From Ignavibacteria bacterium (GTDB lineage Bacteria > Bacteroidota > Ignavibacteria > SZUA-365), in assembly GCA_016720835.1 (NCBI GenBank), contig JADKJW010000007.1, positions 198,425 through 262,424 of the forward strand: a stretch of 64,000 bases of DNA. Reading direction: 5' to 3'. The notes below the pieces were generated by a model. The model was not told where the DNA came from. It searched no databases and worked only from the letters and a program-made list of their open reading frames with translations. Of this stretch, positions 17,531 through 26,537 are shown piece after piece. Each line of letters begins with the position of its first letter. Position 1 is the first letter of the stretch. Position numbers and translations under genes: made by a program.

Positions 17531-18754
17531 ATGACCATGACAGCCCGGTCCGGCCGGCGCGGAAAAGACATCCGCTCCGATTGCTGGGTGCAGATCACCC
17601 TCGTGGAGAACGGAGGCCGGTCCATCGCCCTCTCCAGCAAGGTCGACGTCCTCTACGGCCGCTCCATCCGCGCTCTCGTCGACGACGTGCTCGCGTTCTT
17701 CTCCATCGACCATGCGGCGGTGGAAGTGGAAGACGCCGGCGCCCTTCCGTACACCATCGCGGCGCGCGTCGAGGCCGCCGTCCGGCGCCTCCATCCCGAA
17801 GAAACGCGCGAGTATCTCCTGCCCGCCATTCCCGGGACGACGGCGCACTCCGCCCGCGACCGTTTCCGCCGCTCGCGCCTCTACCTCCCGGGCAACGACC
17901 CGAAGCTCGCGATCAACGCCGGCATCCATCAACCCGACGGCGTGATCCTCGACCTCGAGGATTCCGTCGCGCCCGACAGCAAGGACGACGCGCGCATCCT
18001 CGTGCGGAACACGCTGCGCGCCGTGGACTTTCAGGGCGCCGAACGCATGGTGCGCATCAACCAGCTGCCGCTGGGGTACGAGGATCTGCGCGCCGTGGTC
18101 CCGCAATCGCCGCAGCTCCTGCTTATCCCGAAATGCGAGACGGCACGCCAGGTGCAGGAAGTGGACGCCGCCATCGGCGACATCCTGCGCGAGCGCAATC
18201 TGAAGACGGAGATCTATCTGATGCCGATCATCGAGAGCGCGCTCGGCGCGCTGAACGCCCTCGAAATCGCCACCGCCTCCACCGCCGTGGTCGCGCTCGC
18301 CATCGGCCTCGAAGACTACACCGCCGACATCGGCGCGGAGCGCACGCTCGAAGGACGCGAGTCGCAATGGATGCGCGGCGCCGTCGTGAACGCCGCGCGC
18401 GCCGCGGGCATCCAGCCCATCGACACGGTCTTCTCCGACGTCGGCGACATGGACGGCCTCCGCGCCAGCGCGAAGGAGGCCCGGTCGCTCGGCTTCGACG
18501 GCAAGGGCTGCATCCATCCGCGCCAGATCCCCGTGGTGCACGACGCGTTCGCGCCGGACGAGCAGGAACTCGCGCGCGCGAAAAAAATCGTGCTCGCCTT
18601 CGAAGACGCGGAGCGCCGGGGCCTCGGCGTCGTGGCGCTCGGATCGAAAATGATCGATCCCCCGGTCGTCAAGCGCGCCCAGCGCACCATCACCATCGCG
18701 TTGAAAGCGGGCCTGCTGGCCGCGGAGTGGAGAGAGGAGGACGCACATGCCTGA
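17531..18754 (+). CDS. citDE: Citrate lyase CitD-CitE fusion (acyl-carrier protein plus beta subunit)
   Basis: 407 residues. Residues 12-95 align with the citrate lyase acyl-carrier subunit CitD: S16 in KDIRSDCWVQITL sits where E. coli Ser14 carries the dephospho-CoA prosthetic group, and SSKVDVLYGRSIRALVDDVL and DAGALPYTIAARVEAAV match the rest. Residues 110-400 are CitE: RSRLYLPGNDPK, the Mg-binding LDLEDSVA, PIIESALGALNALEI and IGLEDYTADIG. The enzyme cleaves citryl-ACP to oxaloacetate and acetyl-ACP. CitF overlaps by eight bases. The genes for prosthetic-group attachment (citX, citG, citC) are not in this window. In the classical operon citD and citE are separate genes, so the fusion is notable. 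Confidence 0.85.
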   Translation: MTMTARSGRRGKDIRSDCWVQITLVENGGRSIALSSKVDVLYGRSIRALVDDVLAFFSIDHAAVEVEDAGALPYTIAARVEAAVRRLHPEETREYLLPAIPGTTAHSARDRFRRSRLYLPGNDPKLAINAGIHQPDGVILDLEDSVAPDSKDDARILVRNTLRAVDFQGAERMVRINQLPLGYEDLRAVVPQSPQLLLIPKCETARQVQEVDAAIGDILRERNLKTEIYLMPIIESALGALNALEIATASTAVVALAIGLEDYTADIGAERTLEGRESQWMRGAVVNAARAAGIQPIDTVFSDVGDMDGLRASAKEARSLGFDGKGCIHPRQIPVVHDAFAPDEQELARAKKIVLAFEDAERRGLGVVALGSKMIDPPVVKRAQRTITIALKAGLLAAEWREEDAHA

Positions 18755-20303
18755 CACGCTCGTTCGCAACGCCGCCGGCCGCGACGTCGTCACCCGCATC
18801 AACGGAAACGAGGCGGTCCCGTACCTCGGCGTCGGCGCATTCCAGCCCACGGGGCGCAAGGCCTCCCCGCCCATCGCGCGCTGTGCGGATTATCCCTCCG
18901 ACGGCAACAAGCAGGTCCCCGATCTGAAAACAGCTCTCGTCAATGCGGGCCTGCGCGACGGCATGACCGTCTCGACGCACCATCATTTCCGCGACGGCGA
19001 TCTGGTCGCCAACCGGATCTTCGACATCGCCGCCGAGCTCGGCATCAAGGATCTGCGCTGGCTGCCCTCTGCGGCTTTTCCCTGCCACGCGCCGATGATA
19101 CGCCACCTCGAGTCCGGCGTCATCCATCACATCGAAGGCTCGATGAACGGACCGCTCGGCGACTTCGCCTCCTCCGGCAGGATGCGCGGCATGGGCGTGC
19201 TCCGCTCGCACGGCGGACGTTACCAGGCGATACAGGACGGCGAGGTGCACATCGATATCGCCGTCATCGCCGCGCCCACCGCCGATCCCTTCGGCAATGC
19301 GAACGGCGTCAACGGCCCCTCCGCCTGCGGCGGACTCGGCTTCGCCCTCGCCGATTCGCAGTACGCGGACCGCGTCATCGTGGTCACGGACAACCTCGTC
19401 CCGTTTCCCTGCGTCCCCTGGCAGATCCAGGGCAACCATGTGGACTTCGTGGTCGTGACGGACAAGGTCGGCGAGCCCTCCAAAATCGTTTCCGGCACCA
19501 CGAACATCACCCGCAGTCCGGACCGCCTCTTCATTGCCGAACTCACCGCCAGATTCGTGCAGGCCGCGGGACTGCTCCGTGACGGGTTCTCCTTCCAGGC
19601 GGGCGCGGGAGGCACATCGCTCGCCTTTGCCATCTACCTCAAGGAGATGATGATCCGGCAGGGCATACGCGCCCGCTTCGTCCGCGGCGGCAGCACGAAG
19701 TACCTCGTCGAAATGCTCAATGAAGGCCTCACCGAGTACATCCTCGACGGACAGACCTTCGACCTCGACGGCGTACGTTCGATGCGCGACAACCCGCGGC
19801 ACGTGCATACGAATCCGTTCGTGAGCTACAACTATCACGGCAAGGGCAACGTCGCGTCGATGATCGACATCTGCGTGCTGGGCGCCACCGAGGTGGATCT
19901 CGGTTTCAATGCCAACGTGGTCAGCCACAGCGACGGACGCCTGCTGCACGGCATCGGTGGCTGGCAGAACTGCCTCTTCTCGAAATGCACGATCCTCCCG
20001 ATTCCGAGCTTCCGCGACCGCATTCCCGTCATCGTCGACGAGGTGATGACGCTCTGCGGACCCGGCGAGCTGATCGACGTCATCGTCACCGAACGCGGCA
20101 TCGCGATCAATCCGCTCCGTCAGGATCTGATCGACGCGACGCGGAACAGCAGCCTTCCGATCAAGAGCATTCACCAGCTCAAGGCGGAAATCGAAGCGAT
20201 CTGCGGCGGCAGGCCCGATCGTCCCGACTTCACCGACAACGTCATCGCCGCGGTGAAGTGGGTGGACGGCACCGTCATCGACGTCGTCCGCCAGCTCGCG
20301 TGA
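18747..20303 (+). CDS. citF: Citrate lyase alpha subunit (citrate:acetyl-ACP transferase)
   Basis: 518 residues, normal length for CitF. Diagnostic stretches include AFQPTGRKASPPI near residue 30, STHHHFRDGD, FARFVRGGSTKYLVEML, YNYHGKGNVASMIDICVLGATEVD, and VSHSDGRLLHGIGGWQN. CitF swaps citrate for acetyl on the acyl carrier to give citryl-ACP, which CitE then cleaves. It overlaps the CitD-CitE gene, so the two proteins should be made together and assemble in the cytoplasm. No transporter for citrate is adjacent. Confidence 0.92.
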   Translation: MPDTLVRNAAGRDVVTRINGNEAVPYLGVGAFQPTGRKASPPIARCADYPSDGNKQVPDLKTALVNAGLRDGMTVSTHHHFRDGDLVANRIFDIAAELGIKDLRWLPSAAFPCHAPMIRHLESGVIHHIEGSMNGPLGDFASSGRMRGMGVLRSHGGRYQAIQDGEVHIDIAVIAAPTADPFGNANGVNGPSACGGLGFALADSQYADRVIVVTDNLVPFPCVPWQIQGNHVDFVVVTDKVGEPSKIVSGTTNITRSPDRLFIAELTARFVQAAGLLRDGFSFQAGAGGTSLAFAIYLKEMMIRQGIRARFVRGGSTKYLVEMLNEGLTEYILDGQTFDLDGVRSMRDNPRHVHTNPFVSYNYHGKGNVASMIDICVLGATEVDLGFNANVVSHSDGRLLHGIGGWQNCLFSKCTILPIPSFRDRIPVIVDEVMTLCGPGELIDVIVTERGIAINPLRQDLIDATRNSSLPIKSIHQLKAEIEAICGGRPDRPDFTDNVIAAVKWVDGTVIDVVRQLA

Positions 20304-20446
20304 CGCCGTTTGTCCTTGACCCGCAGCGGCGCACTCCACATTTTTCGGTGCCGTCCGATTCCCGGAGAAGCGCGTTGGAGCCCACGCATGAATTTCTCAC
20401 ATCTCACATATTTTTTCCCATCTCACAATCCATCATTGGAGAGAGC

Positions 20447-21529
20447 ATGAACAGGTTGCTTCTGTCTGCACTGATCGTTCTTGGAGTTGCCGCATCGGCA
20501 TCCGCCCAGAACCTGTCCCCGCGCCTTCCGTCCGACGCGGAACTCAACGCCCTCACGACCGCGGTACCCGCGGACGCGAAAGTCTCCCGGCCCGTGCTTC
20601 CCATGGCGAAGACCGCGGACACCGAGGCGATGTACTATCACGACACGCAGCTGTCGCAATTCATCTGGAGAGTCCCGGCGAATTACGGAGCCTTCTCGAG
20701 CATCTGGACCGGACAGCGTTTCACCCTGCCCGCGGCCGCGGGCCTTCTCGATTCCATTCTCGTCTACATCCGCGAACTTCCCATCGGAGAGATGCGCTTC
20801 GTGGTGATGAAAAATGTGCTGCGCCCGAAAACCACAACCGATACGACCAAGTATCATTTCCCCGATTATTTCTCGACGCCTGCCGGTATCAGCGTGGTCG
20901 ATACCGCGCGGCTTTCCGCCTTCGATTACGATACCGCCAGTTACAGCAAGGTGGACTTCAACGCGAAGCAGGTGGAACAGGAATTCCATATCGTGATGCA
21001 GCCGACCACCGCGAGCGGATTGACGAACATGTTCGGGGCGATCAGCGATTCCTATGATTCCAGGCTGCCGGGCATCAACCCGACGGACGATCGCTCCCAC
21101 ATGGTCATCAGCTATCAGAACCAGGCCCTGGTGCTGTTCATGGACCAGCTCTTCCGCAACACCACCGACACGACACGCCGCCTCATGGTCAATTTCTACA
21201 TGGTCGCCTTCGCGCGCATCGGGACCGTGGCCGGCATGGAGACCGTCGCGATCCCGTCGAATCCGGAACTCGATCAGAATTTCCCGAATCCCGTCAATGC
21301 CGGCGCGCCGTTCACCACCATCGCCTTCGAGACCGCCACGACTGGTCTCGCCACGCTCGAGGTCTTCGACGCGGTCGGTCGCAGCGTCGCGAAGCTGCAC
21401 GACGGTCTGCTGGCCGCCGGGAAGCACTCGATGATGTTCCGCACCGCGGGTCTTGCGCCCGGCATGTACAATTACCGCCTCACGCTCGACGGCCGCCAGG
21501 CCATGCGCCGCATGCTGGTCTTGAAATAA
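20447..21529 (+). CDS. Secreted T9SS sorting-domain protein of unknown function
   Basis: 360 residues from the ATG at 20447, with GGAGAG just upstream. Signal peptide MNRLLLSALIVLGVAASASAQ. The middle region (residues 60-260) is rich in beta-strand and has SIWTGQRFTLPAAAGLLDS, reminiscent of surface-lectin-like beta sandwiches, but I do not recognise it. The C-terminal 80 residues form a T9SS type A domain with DQNFPNPVNAGAPFTTIAF, DAVGRSVAKL and GLAPGMYNYRL. It should be exported across the outer membrane. Confidence 0.75.
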   Translation: MNRLLLSALIVLGVAASASAQNLSPRLPSDAELNALTTAVPADAKVSRPVLPMAKTADTEAMYYHDTQLSQFIWRVPANYGAFSSIWTGQRFTLPAAAGLLDSILVYIRELPIGEMRFVVMKNVLRPKTTTDTTKYHFPDYFSTPAGISVVDTARLSAFDYDTASYSKVDFNAKQVEQEFHIVMQPTTASGLTNMFGAISDSYDSRLPGINPTDDRSHMVISYQNQALVLFMDQLFRNTTDTTRRLMVNFYMVAFARIGTVAGMETVAIPSNPELDQNFPNPVNAGAPFTTIAFETATTGLATLEVFDAVGRSVAKLHDGLLAAGKHSMMFRTAGLAPGMYNYRLTLDGRQAMRRMLVLK

Positions 21530-21534
21530 TTTCG

Positions 21535-21670
21535 GACCCGAAGATTTCGAATTGCGAATTTCCGATTTCGAATTGAAGAAAATCCGGATTCCGTGATTCG
21601 AAAGTTGTTGACATGGCGGCTTTTCGTATTCAATCCGAAATTGGAAATCCGAAATCCGAAATTCTCCCAT
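21535..21670. repeat. Dispersed AATCCGAAATT-type repeat cluster
   Basis: Several nested forward and reverse copies of the core AATCCGAAAT/ATTTCGGATT lie here (for example CCGATTTCGAATTG and AATCCGAAATTGGAAATCC). Similar short units occur near 1475, 11806, 30799 and 58490. They run into the apparent 5' end of the NlpC/P60 gene. Confidence 0.5.
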
Positions 21671-22144
21671 GTGTGTTTCCTCGGACTTCTTGCTGTCGCA
21701 CTCGTCGCAGGGTGCGGCAGCACGAAGCCGGCGGGGAGCGGGAAGACGCCCGACCGGACGCTGCGCGCCGGACCGCTGCGCCAGGCGATCATCGCGGACG
21801 CGAAGGAGTGGATAGGGACCCCGTATCGCGCGGGCGGATCGGACAGGGAAGGGACCGACTGCTCCGGAATGGTGTGGTCCGTCTTCGCGGATCATGGACG
21901 GAAGCTCCCGCGTTCCGCGAGAGAGATGTTCCGCGAAGGCAAGGCCGTGTACGCGTCCACCATCGCGCCGGGCGATCTCGTGTTCTTCAAGAACACGGCG
22001 GGTCCCGGAATCACCCACGTGGGCATCTATCTCGGCATGCTCGAGTTCATTCACAGCTCCACACGCAAGGGCGTGATCATTTCCCGTCTCGACGACCAGT
22101 ACTACCGCCGCCACTACGCCGGCGCCCGCCGCGTCATCGAATGA
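21593..22144 (+). CDS. NlpC/P60 family lipoprotein peptidase
   Basis: 183 residues if started at the GTG at 21593; a second GTG at 21671 would give a 157-residue lipoprotein precursor starting right at CFLGLLAVALVAGC. The longer start reads through repeat DNA (NPKLEIRNPKF), so the true start is probably the later one. Lipobox VAGC, then an NlpC/P60 domain with EGTDCSGMVW (catalytic Cys), GDLVFFKN and GITHVGIYLG (catalytic His). It should cut peptidoglycan stem peptides in the periplasm. Confidence 0.85.
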   Translation: MIRKLLTWRLFVFNPKLEIRNPKFSHVCFLGLLAVALVAGCGSTKPAGSGKTPDRTLRAGPLRQAIIADAKEWIGTPYRAGGSDREGTDCSGMVWSVFADHGRKLPRSAREMFREGKAVYASTIAPGDLVFFKNTAGPGITHVGIYLGMLEFIHSSTRKGVIISRLDDQYYRRHYAGARRVIE

Positions 22145-22211
22145 CCCGCCTGATTTCTCTTTTTCCCGAAGGTTGTGTGGCCATGCGACCCTTCGCCATT
22201 CATGTTTCTTC

Positions 22212-22236
22212 ATTCTGAATTCTGAATTCTGAATTC
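22212..22236. repeat. Short tandem repeat of TTCTGAATTC
   Basis: Near-perfect tandem copies of TCTGAATTC between the NlpC/P60 gene and the tRNA. It may be a degenerate copy of the dispersed repeat family seen at 21535-21670. Confidence 0.5.
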
Positions 22237-22288
22237 CTGCCTTTTCTTGACTTTCCCCCCATCTCGCCGTAAATTGTTTGTCCAACTC

Positions 22289-22361
22289 GGGGCAGTAGCT
22301 CAGTTGGCAGAGCGCTACATTCGCATTGTAGAGGTCGAGGGTTCGACTCCCTTCTGCTCCA
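22289..22361 (+). tRNA. tRNA-Ala (CGC anticodon)
   Basis: A complete 73-base cloverleaf. The acceptor stem GGGGCAG/CTGCTCC includes the G3-U70 pair that identifies alanine tRNA. D-arm GCTC/GAGC, anticodon stem CTACA/TGTAG with loop TTCGCAT (anticodon CGC, reading GCG), and T-arm GAGGG TTCGACT CCCTT. The discriminator base is A. CCA is not encoded. Confidence 0.95.
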
Positions 22362-22498
22362 CCCCAAAAAAGTATGTGAGAATGAACGGTATGTCCCTGA
22401 GGTTGATACTGGAAAATTTTCTGTGTCGGCAGTCGAAGGGGACGTGGAGATCTCACATCGAAACAAAGTGCACGCGGTAACGGAGGTGCACTTTTTTT

Positions 22499-23533
22499 AT
22501 GCGCACGATTGAAGACGTCCTGGATTGCCTGTACCGCTGGGCGCCGGCATCCATCGCCTGGGAACGCGACAATATCGGCCTCCTGATCGGCGCGATGTCG
22601 GACCCGGTGCGCGGGATTCTCGTGTCGCTGGACGTCACACGGGAGGTGGTCGACGAGGCGACGGCGCTCGGCGCCACGCTCATCGTCGCGCATCACCCGG
22701 TGATCTTCCATCCTCTCAAGGCGGTGCGGACGGACACGCCGCAAGGCGCGGTCATCGCCGCGGCCTTGACGCACGGCATCGCCATCGTCGCGATGCACAC
22801 GAATGCGGACGCCGCCGCGGGCGGTCTGAACGCCGCCCTCGCGGCCCGGCTCGGCCTGTCGTCCGTCCGCGCGCTCGACCCGTCGCGCGGTCAGCGCAGA
22901 TGCCTGCGCTTCTCCGTCGATGTCGCCGCGGCGGACATGGCCGGATTCATCCATGCCGTCGAGGGCCTGCCCGACACGCGCATCGATATCGACCATGGAG
23001 ACGCGTCACGCCTCGTCACGGTCTCGACGCCGGTGTGGAGGCAGCGCGAACTCGAGCGCCTGGCGGCGGCGTCATTCGGCGTCGCGCTCCGCTGGCAGGA
23101 CAGTTTCACTCTCGAGGGGGCGGTGGAGGGTTTCGGTCTCGGCGCCGTGGGCACGCTCGATCACGAGCTGTCGGCCGGGGAATTCCTGCGCCACGTCGCG
23201 GACCTGCTCGGTTGCGACGGCCTGCGCAGTACGCCATACACGAGCGAGACGCGCATCCGCACCGTTGCAGTATGCGGCGGAGCAGGGAGCGCGTACATCG
23301 GCGCGGCGCGGGCGGCCGGCGCGGATGCCTTCGTCACGGCCGACCTGACCTATCACGCGTTTCAGGACCATCGGGACGCGCTGCTGCTCGTGGATGCGGG
23401 ACATTACGAAACGGAGAGGATTTTCATCGAGACCTGCGCCTCCGCGCTTCGCGACGGGCTCTTCAAAACGAGCGAAAAAAGTCCTATCTTCCAGTCTGTG
23501 ACGAATACGAATGCTATGGTGATGTTTAAATAA
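22499..23533 (+). CDS. Nif3-like dinuclear metal-centre protein
   Basis: 344 residues. Metal-binding signatures of the Nif3/YbgI family are all there: AHHPVIFHPL, MHTNADAAAGGLNAALA near the N-terminus, and LVDAGHYETERIF near the C-terminus. The length fits family members with the central insertion of about 100 residues. The family folds into a toroidal hexamer; its reaction is not settled. A zinc-ribbon protein gene follows 16 bases downstream, the common pairing in Bacteroidota, so they are likely one operon. Confidence 0.9.
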   Translation: MRTIEDVLDCLYRWAPASIAWERDNIGLLIGAMSDPVRGILVSLDVTREVVDEATALGATLIVAHHPVIFHPLKAVRTDTPQGAVIAAALTHGIAIVAMHTNADAAAGGLNAALAARLGLSSVRALDPSRGQRRCLRFSVDVAAADMAGFIHAVEGLPDTRIDIDHGDASRLVTVSTPVWRQRELERLAAASFGVALRWQDSFTLEGAVEGFGLGAVGTLDHELSAGEFLRHVADLLGCDGLRSTPYTSETRIRTVAVCGGAGSAYIGAARAAGADAFVTADLTYHAFQDHRDALLLVDAGHYETERIFIETCASALRDGLFKTSEKSPIFQSVTNTNAMVMFK

Positions 23534-23549
23534 TTTCAGAGGAGTCCCC

Positions 23550-24275
23550 TTGAAAAACAAGCTTCGCTCGTTGTACATGCTGCAGCTTCTGGACGCCGAA
23601 CTGGACGAACTGCGCGAATCGCGCGGCGATCTTCCCGATGCGGTCGAAGGCCTGGCGGCGCATGTGCTCGAGTTGCAGACCCGGATCGAGGAATCGGCCG
23701 CGGCCCTGAAGATCGGGGCAACCGAACGATCGCGCAAGGAGAAGGAAACGCTGGAACTCATCGCGAAGATCGACAAGTACAAGACGCAGCAGCTGCAGGT
23801 GCAGTCCAACAAGGAATACGACGCGCTGACACATGAGATCGACATGGCCGAAACCGTCATCCGCCAGTATGAGGAAGATATCGAACGGTTCACCAGCGAA
23901 GCGGAGACCATCAAGGCGAAGAAGGACGCGCACGACGAGCAGCTGGTCGGCCTGGCGGCGGAGCTTGCCGAAAAACAGGAAGAGCTCAAGGCCGTGCTCG
24001 CGGTGACCGAAGAAGAGGAGAACAAGCTCGTGTCGAAGCGCGAGGAAGCGCTGGCCCATATCCTGCCGGACGACCTCGAAGTGTACACGCGCATCCGCAA
24101 CGCGCGAGGGAAAGCCATCGCGCCCATCCGCCGCGGATCCTGCAGCGGATGCTACAACATCGTTCCGCCCCAGCTCATTCTCGAGATCAAGAAGCACAAC
24201 CGCGTGTACCATTGCGAGCATTGCGGGCGCATCCTGATTTCGGAGGACCTCGCGGCGGAAACGAAACTCGGCTGA
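23550..24275 (+). CDS. Coiled-coil zinc-ribbon protein (C4 type)
   Basis: 241 residues from a TTG start, supported by AGAGGAG about five bases upstream. Residues 1-180 are a long heptad-rich coiled coil; the C-terminus has a four-cysteine zinc ribbon, CSGCYN ... CEHCGRIL. Relatives paired with Nif3 are thought to bind nucleic acid or translation components, but the function is not established. The gene ends five bases before the start of RNase P RNA. Confidence 0.85.
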   Translation: MKNKLRSLYMLQLLDAELDELRESRGDLPDAVEGLAAHVLELQTRIEESAAALKIGATERSRKEKETLELIAKIDKYKTQQLQVQSNKEYDALTHEIDMAETVIRQYEEDIERFTSEAETIKAKKDAHDEQLVGLAAELAEKQEELKAVLAVTEEEENKLVSKREEALAHILPDDLEVYTRIRNARGKAIAPIRRGSCSGCYNIVPPQLILEIKKHNRVYHCEHCGRILISEDLAAETKLG

Positions 24276-24280
24276 ACAAT

Positions 24281-24679
24281 CGTCTCACGTTCGTCGGGCA
24301 GTCGCCTCTCCGCCTTCGGGCGGGGGGGAGGAAAGTCCGAACTCCACAGGGCAAGATGCCGGATAACGTCCGGGCGTCGAAAGGCGACGGAAAGTGCAAC
24401 AGAAAAGATACCGCCCCGTCTCGACGGGGTAAGGGTGAAATGGTGCGGTAAGAGCGCACCGGCAGTCCGGTAACGGGCTGGCCTGGCAAACCCCATCTGG
24501 AGCAAGACCATGTATGGCCGTCCTCGCAAGAGCCGCGTTGCCCGCGCGGTCCGCCCTCGGGCGGAAACGGCCGGGTAGGTCGCAAGGAACTCCGCAGCAA
24601 TGCGGCGTCAAGAGAAATGGCTGCCTCGTTCCGCTTCGGCGGGATAGACAGAATTCGGCTTACAGACGGACGTGAGACG
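24281..24679 (+). ncRNA. rnpB: RNase P RNA, bacterial class A
   Basis: The ends form helix P1: CGTCTCACGTTCGTC at the 5' end pairs with GACGGACGTGAGACG at the 3' end, with one G-U pair. Conserved core elements occur in order: GAGGAAAGTCCG, CCACAGGGCA, AGGGTGAAA followed by GGTGCGGTAAGAGCGCACCG, CTGGCAAACCCC, GAGCAAGACC, and AGACAGAATTCGGCTTAC. A CTTTTCT run follows. This RNA cleaves the 5' leader from pre-tRNAs. Confidence 0.95.
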
Positions 24680-24711
24680 CTTTTCTATCCAGACGATAAC
24701 ACGAGAAAAAG

Positions 24712-24719
24712 TATGTTTG
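24712..24719 (+). promoter_or_regulatory. TATGTTTG, candidate -7 element for recJ
   Basis: TATGTTTG matches TAnnTTTG and lies 32 bases before the recJ start, just after the rnpB 3' end. No -33 TTTG box is clear. Confidence 0.4.
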
Positions 24720-24750
24720 GTTTTTTGAAAATAAAGCAAAGGAAACATCC

Positions 24751-26523
24751 ATGGACGCAAGATGGTCTATCAGGCCCCCCGGGGACGCTGAGATCGTGCG
24801 CCGGCTGGTTGAGGCGATACATGTCCCGGAGGTAATCGCCGAGATTCTCATCTCACGGGGGATCGAGGATTACGAGACGGCCAAAACCTTCTTCCGGCCT
24901 TCTCTCCAGCAGCTGCACAATCCGTTTCTCATGCACGACATGGAGAAGGCGGTGTCGCGCATCGTCCATGCCCGCGAGCATGCGGAGAAAATGCTCGTCT
25001 ACGGCGACTACGATGTGGACGGCACCAACAGCGCGAGCCTGCTCTACCTCTTTCTCAAGCGCCTCGGCTGCGTCGTGGACGTGTACATCCCCGACCGCAT
25101 GAAGGAGGGGTACGGGATTTCCGAGGCCGGCATCGATTACGCGGCCGGGCTCGGCATCAACCTCATGATTTCGATCGACTGCGGGATCACCGCGGTGTCG
25201 CAGGTGGAGTACGCGAAAACCAAGGGCATCGAGATCATCATCTGCGATCATCACGAACCCGGTTCGGAAATCCCGAACGCGCACGCGGTGCTCGACCCGC
25301 TGAAGCCCGGCGACCTGTATCCCTTCAAGTACCTGTCCGGCGCGGGCGTGGGCTTCAAGCTGCTGCAGGGCCTCGGCGAGTACTACGGGATGCGCGAAGC
25401 GCCGTACGAGTACCTCGATTTCGTCGCCATCGCCGCCGCGGCGGACATCGTGCCGCTGGTCGGGGAAAACCGCATCCTCGTGCACTACGGCCTCAAGATC
25501 ATCAACGAGAATCCGCGCCCGGGCATCCGCGCGCTGATGAACTCGTCCAACCTGCCGTACGGCGACCTCACCGCGCAGCAGATCGTGTTCGTCATGGCGC
25601 CGCGCATCAATGCCGTCGGACGGCTCGGGGACGCGACGCGCGCGATCGACCTGCTTGTGTCGGAGGACGACGAGGCCGCCCGCAAGTTCGCGCAGATCCT
25701 CGAGACCGAGAATCAGAACCGCAAGGTCATCGACGAAAAGACGTTCATTCAGGCGCAGATCGTTGCCGAGGCCTCGCTCGAGGCGGAGAGCAATCATCCG
25801 CTCATTCTGCATCAGGACGACTGGCATCCGGGCGTGATCGGCATCGTCGCCTCGCGCCTCGTCGAGAAATTCTACCGGCCGACCATCCTGCTCACCACCA
25901 TCGACGGCGTCGCGAAGGGGTCCGCGCGGAGCATCCTCAACTTCAACATCTACGAAGCCCTCAAGCGCTGCGAGGACATGCTGATCCAGTTCGGCGGCCA
26001 CAAGTACGCGGCGGGACTCGCGATCGAGATCAGCAAGATTCCGGCATTCAAGGAGAAGTTCATCCGCATTGCCGAGGAGATGCTGAACGAGGACATGCTC
26101 ATCCACGAGATCGTCGCCGACGCGCATCTGCGCCTGGCGGACATCACGCCGCGCTTCATCCGCATCCTCAAGCAGCTGGCGCCGTTCGGGCCGGGCAACA
26201 ACCGTCCGGTGTTCTTCGCCAACGAGGTGGAAGTGTTCGGCGAGCCGCGCATCGTCGGGCGCGATCACCTGAAGCTCAAGCTGCGTCAGGAGGGCGTCGT
26301 GTTCGACGCGATCGGATTCAACCTCGGCCAGCAGATGGCGCAGATCGCCCCGGCCGGCGCGCGCGTGGACATGCTGTTCACCGTCGAGGAAAACACCTGG
26401 AACGGAAGTGTCTTCCCGCAACTCAAGCTCCGCGACCTGCGTTCCTCGGGCGACGCGCGCACGCGCGACGAGGTCTTCCTGCGGATGGAAACGACAAAGA
26501 CGAATTCGCTGTCACATACCTAA
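24751..26523 (+). CDS. recJ: Single-stranded-DNA-specific exonuclease RecJ
   Basis: 590 residues, within the RecJ range. DHH-family motifs: YGDYDVDGTNSASLLY, MISIDCGITA, and CDHHEPG supply metal-binding aspartates and histidines; the DHHA1 part has GGHKYAAGLAIE. A C-terminal OB-like domain follows. RecJ degrades ssDNA 5' to 3' in recombination and mismatch repair. AAAGG upstream and the TATGTTTG element suggest its own promoter. YebC follows after 14 bases. Confidence 0.95.
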   Translation: MDARWSIRPPGDAEIVRRLVEAIHVPEVIAEILISRGIEDYETAKTFFRPSLQQLHNPFLMHDMEKAVSRIVHAREHAEKMLVYGDYDVDGTNSASLLYLFLKRLGCVVDVYIPDRMKEGYGISEAGIDYAAGLGINLMISIDCGITAVSQVEYAKTKGIEIIICDHHEPGSEIPNAHAVLDPLKPGDLYPFKYLSGAGVGFKLLQGLGEYYGMREAPYEYLDFVAIAAAADIVPLVGENRILVHYGLKIINENPRPGIRALMNSSNLPYGDLTAQQIVFVMAPRINAVGRLGDATRAIDLLVSEDDEAARKFAQILETENQNRKVIDEKTFIQAQIVAEASLEAESNHPLILHQDDWHPGVIGIVASRLVEKFYRPTILLTTIDGVAKGSARSILNFNIYEALKRCEDMLIQFGGHKYAAGLAIEISKIPAFKEKFIRIAEEMLNEDMLIHEIVADAHLRLADITPRFIRILKQLAPFGPGNNRPVFFANEVEVFGEPRIVGRDHLKLKLRQEGVVFDAIGFNLGQQMAQIAPAGARVDMLFTVEENTWNGSVFPQLKLRDLRSSGDARTRDEVFLRMETTKTNSLSHT

Positions 26524-26537
26524 CACGGAGGTCATTC

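Noticed and set aside
22247..22480. Small ORF reading VAQLAERYIRIVEVEGSTPFCSTP
   Set aside because: This is the well-known false translation of a tRNA gene.
20423..22996. 857-codon minus-strand frame spanning a tRNA
   Set aside because: It runs antisense through a T9SS protein, the NlpC/P60 gene and the tRNA, so it cannot be a single real gene.
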